Source of the DNA: Pseudomonadota bacterium
Lineage (GTDB): Bacteria; Desulfobacterota; Anaeroferrophillalia; Anaeroferrophillales; Anaeroferrophillaceae
Direction of reading: 5' to 3'
Length of the DNA: 7,417 bases
NCBI GenBank assembly: GCA_011042595.1
Contig: DQWO01000083.1
Span: 1-7,417 of the forward strand
Within the stretch, counting starts at the first letter, position 1, and each line of letters starts with the position of its first letter. Below the pieces are notes generated by a model that saw only the letters and a program-made list of their open reading frames with translations, was not told where the DNA came from and made no database searches. The position numbers and the translations under genes were made by a program. This document shows, one piece after another, positions 7,297 to 7,417 of the stretch.

Positions 7297-7316
7297 CAGT
7301 AATTGCAAGTTGGCAA
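7288..7316 (-). promoter_or_regulatory. Sigma70-type promoter of the lipoprotein-Lon-Usp operon
   Basis: On the minus strand, TTGCCA (7316-7311) is followed after exactly 17 bases by a perfect TATAAT (7293-7288). Transcription would start near 7281, giving an untranslated leader of about 37 bases before the ATG at 7244. The -10 lies in a perfect 13-base palindrome (7284-7296), and an inverted repeat TTGC-N6-GCAA (7303-7316) covers the -35, so a regulator may act here (inference). Confidence 0.7.
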
Positions 7317-7417
7317 ACGAGTAATATTCAACTAACATAAAATCCTGACTGACCAGGGGGAAATTTTTCTCAAAAAATATAATCTTATACCGATAACAAT
7401 ATATATCTGTTAAAAAC
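7317..7417. other. AT-rich non-coding end of the window
   Basis: No convincing gene is visible in either direction. On the minus strand TTAACA (7413-7408), an 18-base spacer and TATAAG (7389-7384) resemble a second, more distant promoter that would give a leader of well over 100 bases. An inverted repeat TAACA-N9-TGTTA (7394-7412) overlaps its -35. A TATAAT on the plus strand (7378-7383) lacks a suitable -35. A short CCTG-N6-CAGG hairpin (7344-7357) is too weak to call a terminator. The region probably is the upstream control region of the operon, or is shared with a gene beyond the edge. Confidence 0.35.

Noticed and set aside
7282..7338. 18-residue leader peptide on the minus strand (starts MLVEYYSFANL), with AGGA upstream of its ATG
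   Set aside because: The better promoter lies within this frame, so its transcript would not contain the ATG; there is no run of one amino acid and no attenuator-type hairpin.
7344..7368. Hairpin CCTG-N6-CAGG followed by a short T run as a terminator
   Set aside because: The stem is only four pairs and is separated from the five T by GGGAAA, so it is too weak and too distant.
1..7417. Mobile element, CRISPR array, toxin-antitoxin or defence system
   Set aside because: No transposase, integrase, terminal repeats, spaced direct repeats or defence-type domains are present; every longer frame is explained by housekeeping, transport or stress genes.

Overview
The window looks like an ordinary chromosomal segment of a Gram-negative bacterium. 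The signs are a lipoprotein with a lipobox followed by Ala at +2, sigma70-type promoter elements, Shine-Dalgarno sites and dense, roughly GC-neutral coding. The mix of a dipeptide/oligopeptide ABC permease pair, CoaBC, a family-4 uracil-DNA glycosylase, a COG1067-type Lon-like protease and a Usp-like protein would suit a deltaproteobacterial (Desulfobacterota-like) anaerobe. That placement is inference from gene content and protein style, not a demonstrated taxonomy.

Left half, plus strand (1-3406). The window opens inside a DppB/OppB-type permease gene. It overlaps by 8 bases (ATGACTGA) the start of its DppC/OppC-type partner. A 104-base gap with promoter-like elements follows, then coaBC (the bifunctional CoA-biosynthesis enzyme) and, 5 bases later, a family-4 [4Fe-4S] uracil-DNA glycosylase. 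The last two are probably one transcription unit.

Right half, minus strand (7316 down to 3427). A well-formed promoter (TTGCCA, 17-base spacer, TATAAT) drives three tightly packed genes: an exported thioredoxin-like lipoprotein with a CFHC motif, an 806-residue Lon-like AAA+ protease with an intact Ser/Lys dyad, and a protein with two degenerate Usp-like domains. The protease start is 13 bases after the lipoprotein stop. The Usp-like gene starts on a GTG inside the end of the protease gene, with its ribosome binding site made of protease codons. This suggests a small protein-quality or stress operon. It converges on the glycosylase gene across only 20 bases.

Right end (7317-7417) is AT-rich and holds no convincing gene; it carries a possible second promoter and a small inverted repeat.

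I see no mobile element, CRISPR array, tRNA, rRNA or defence system. The parts most worth a second look are the redox-lipoprotein/Lon/Usp operon with its palindromic promoter, and the coaBC-glycosylase pairing.
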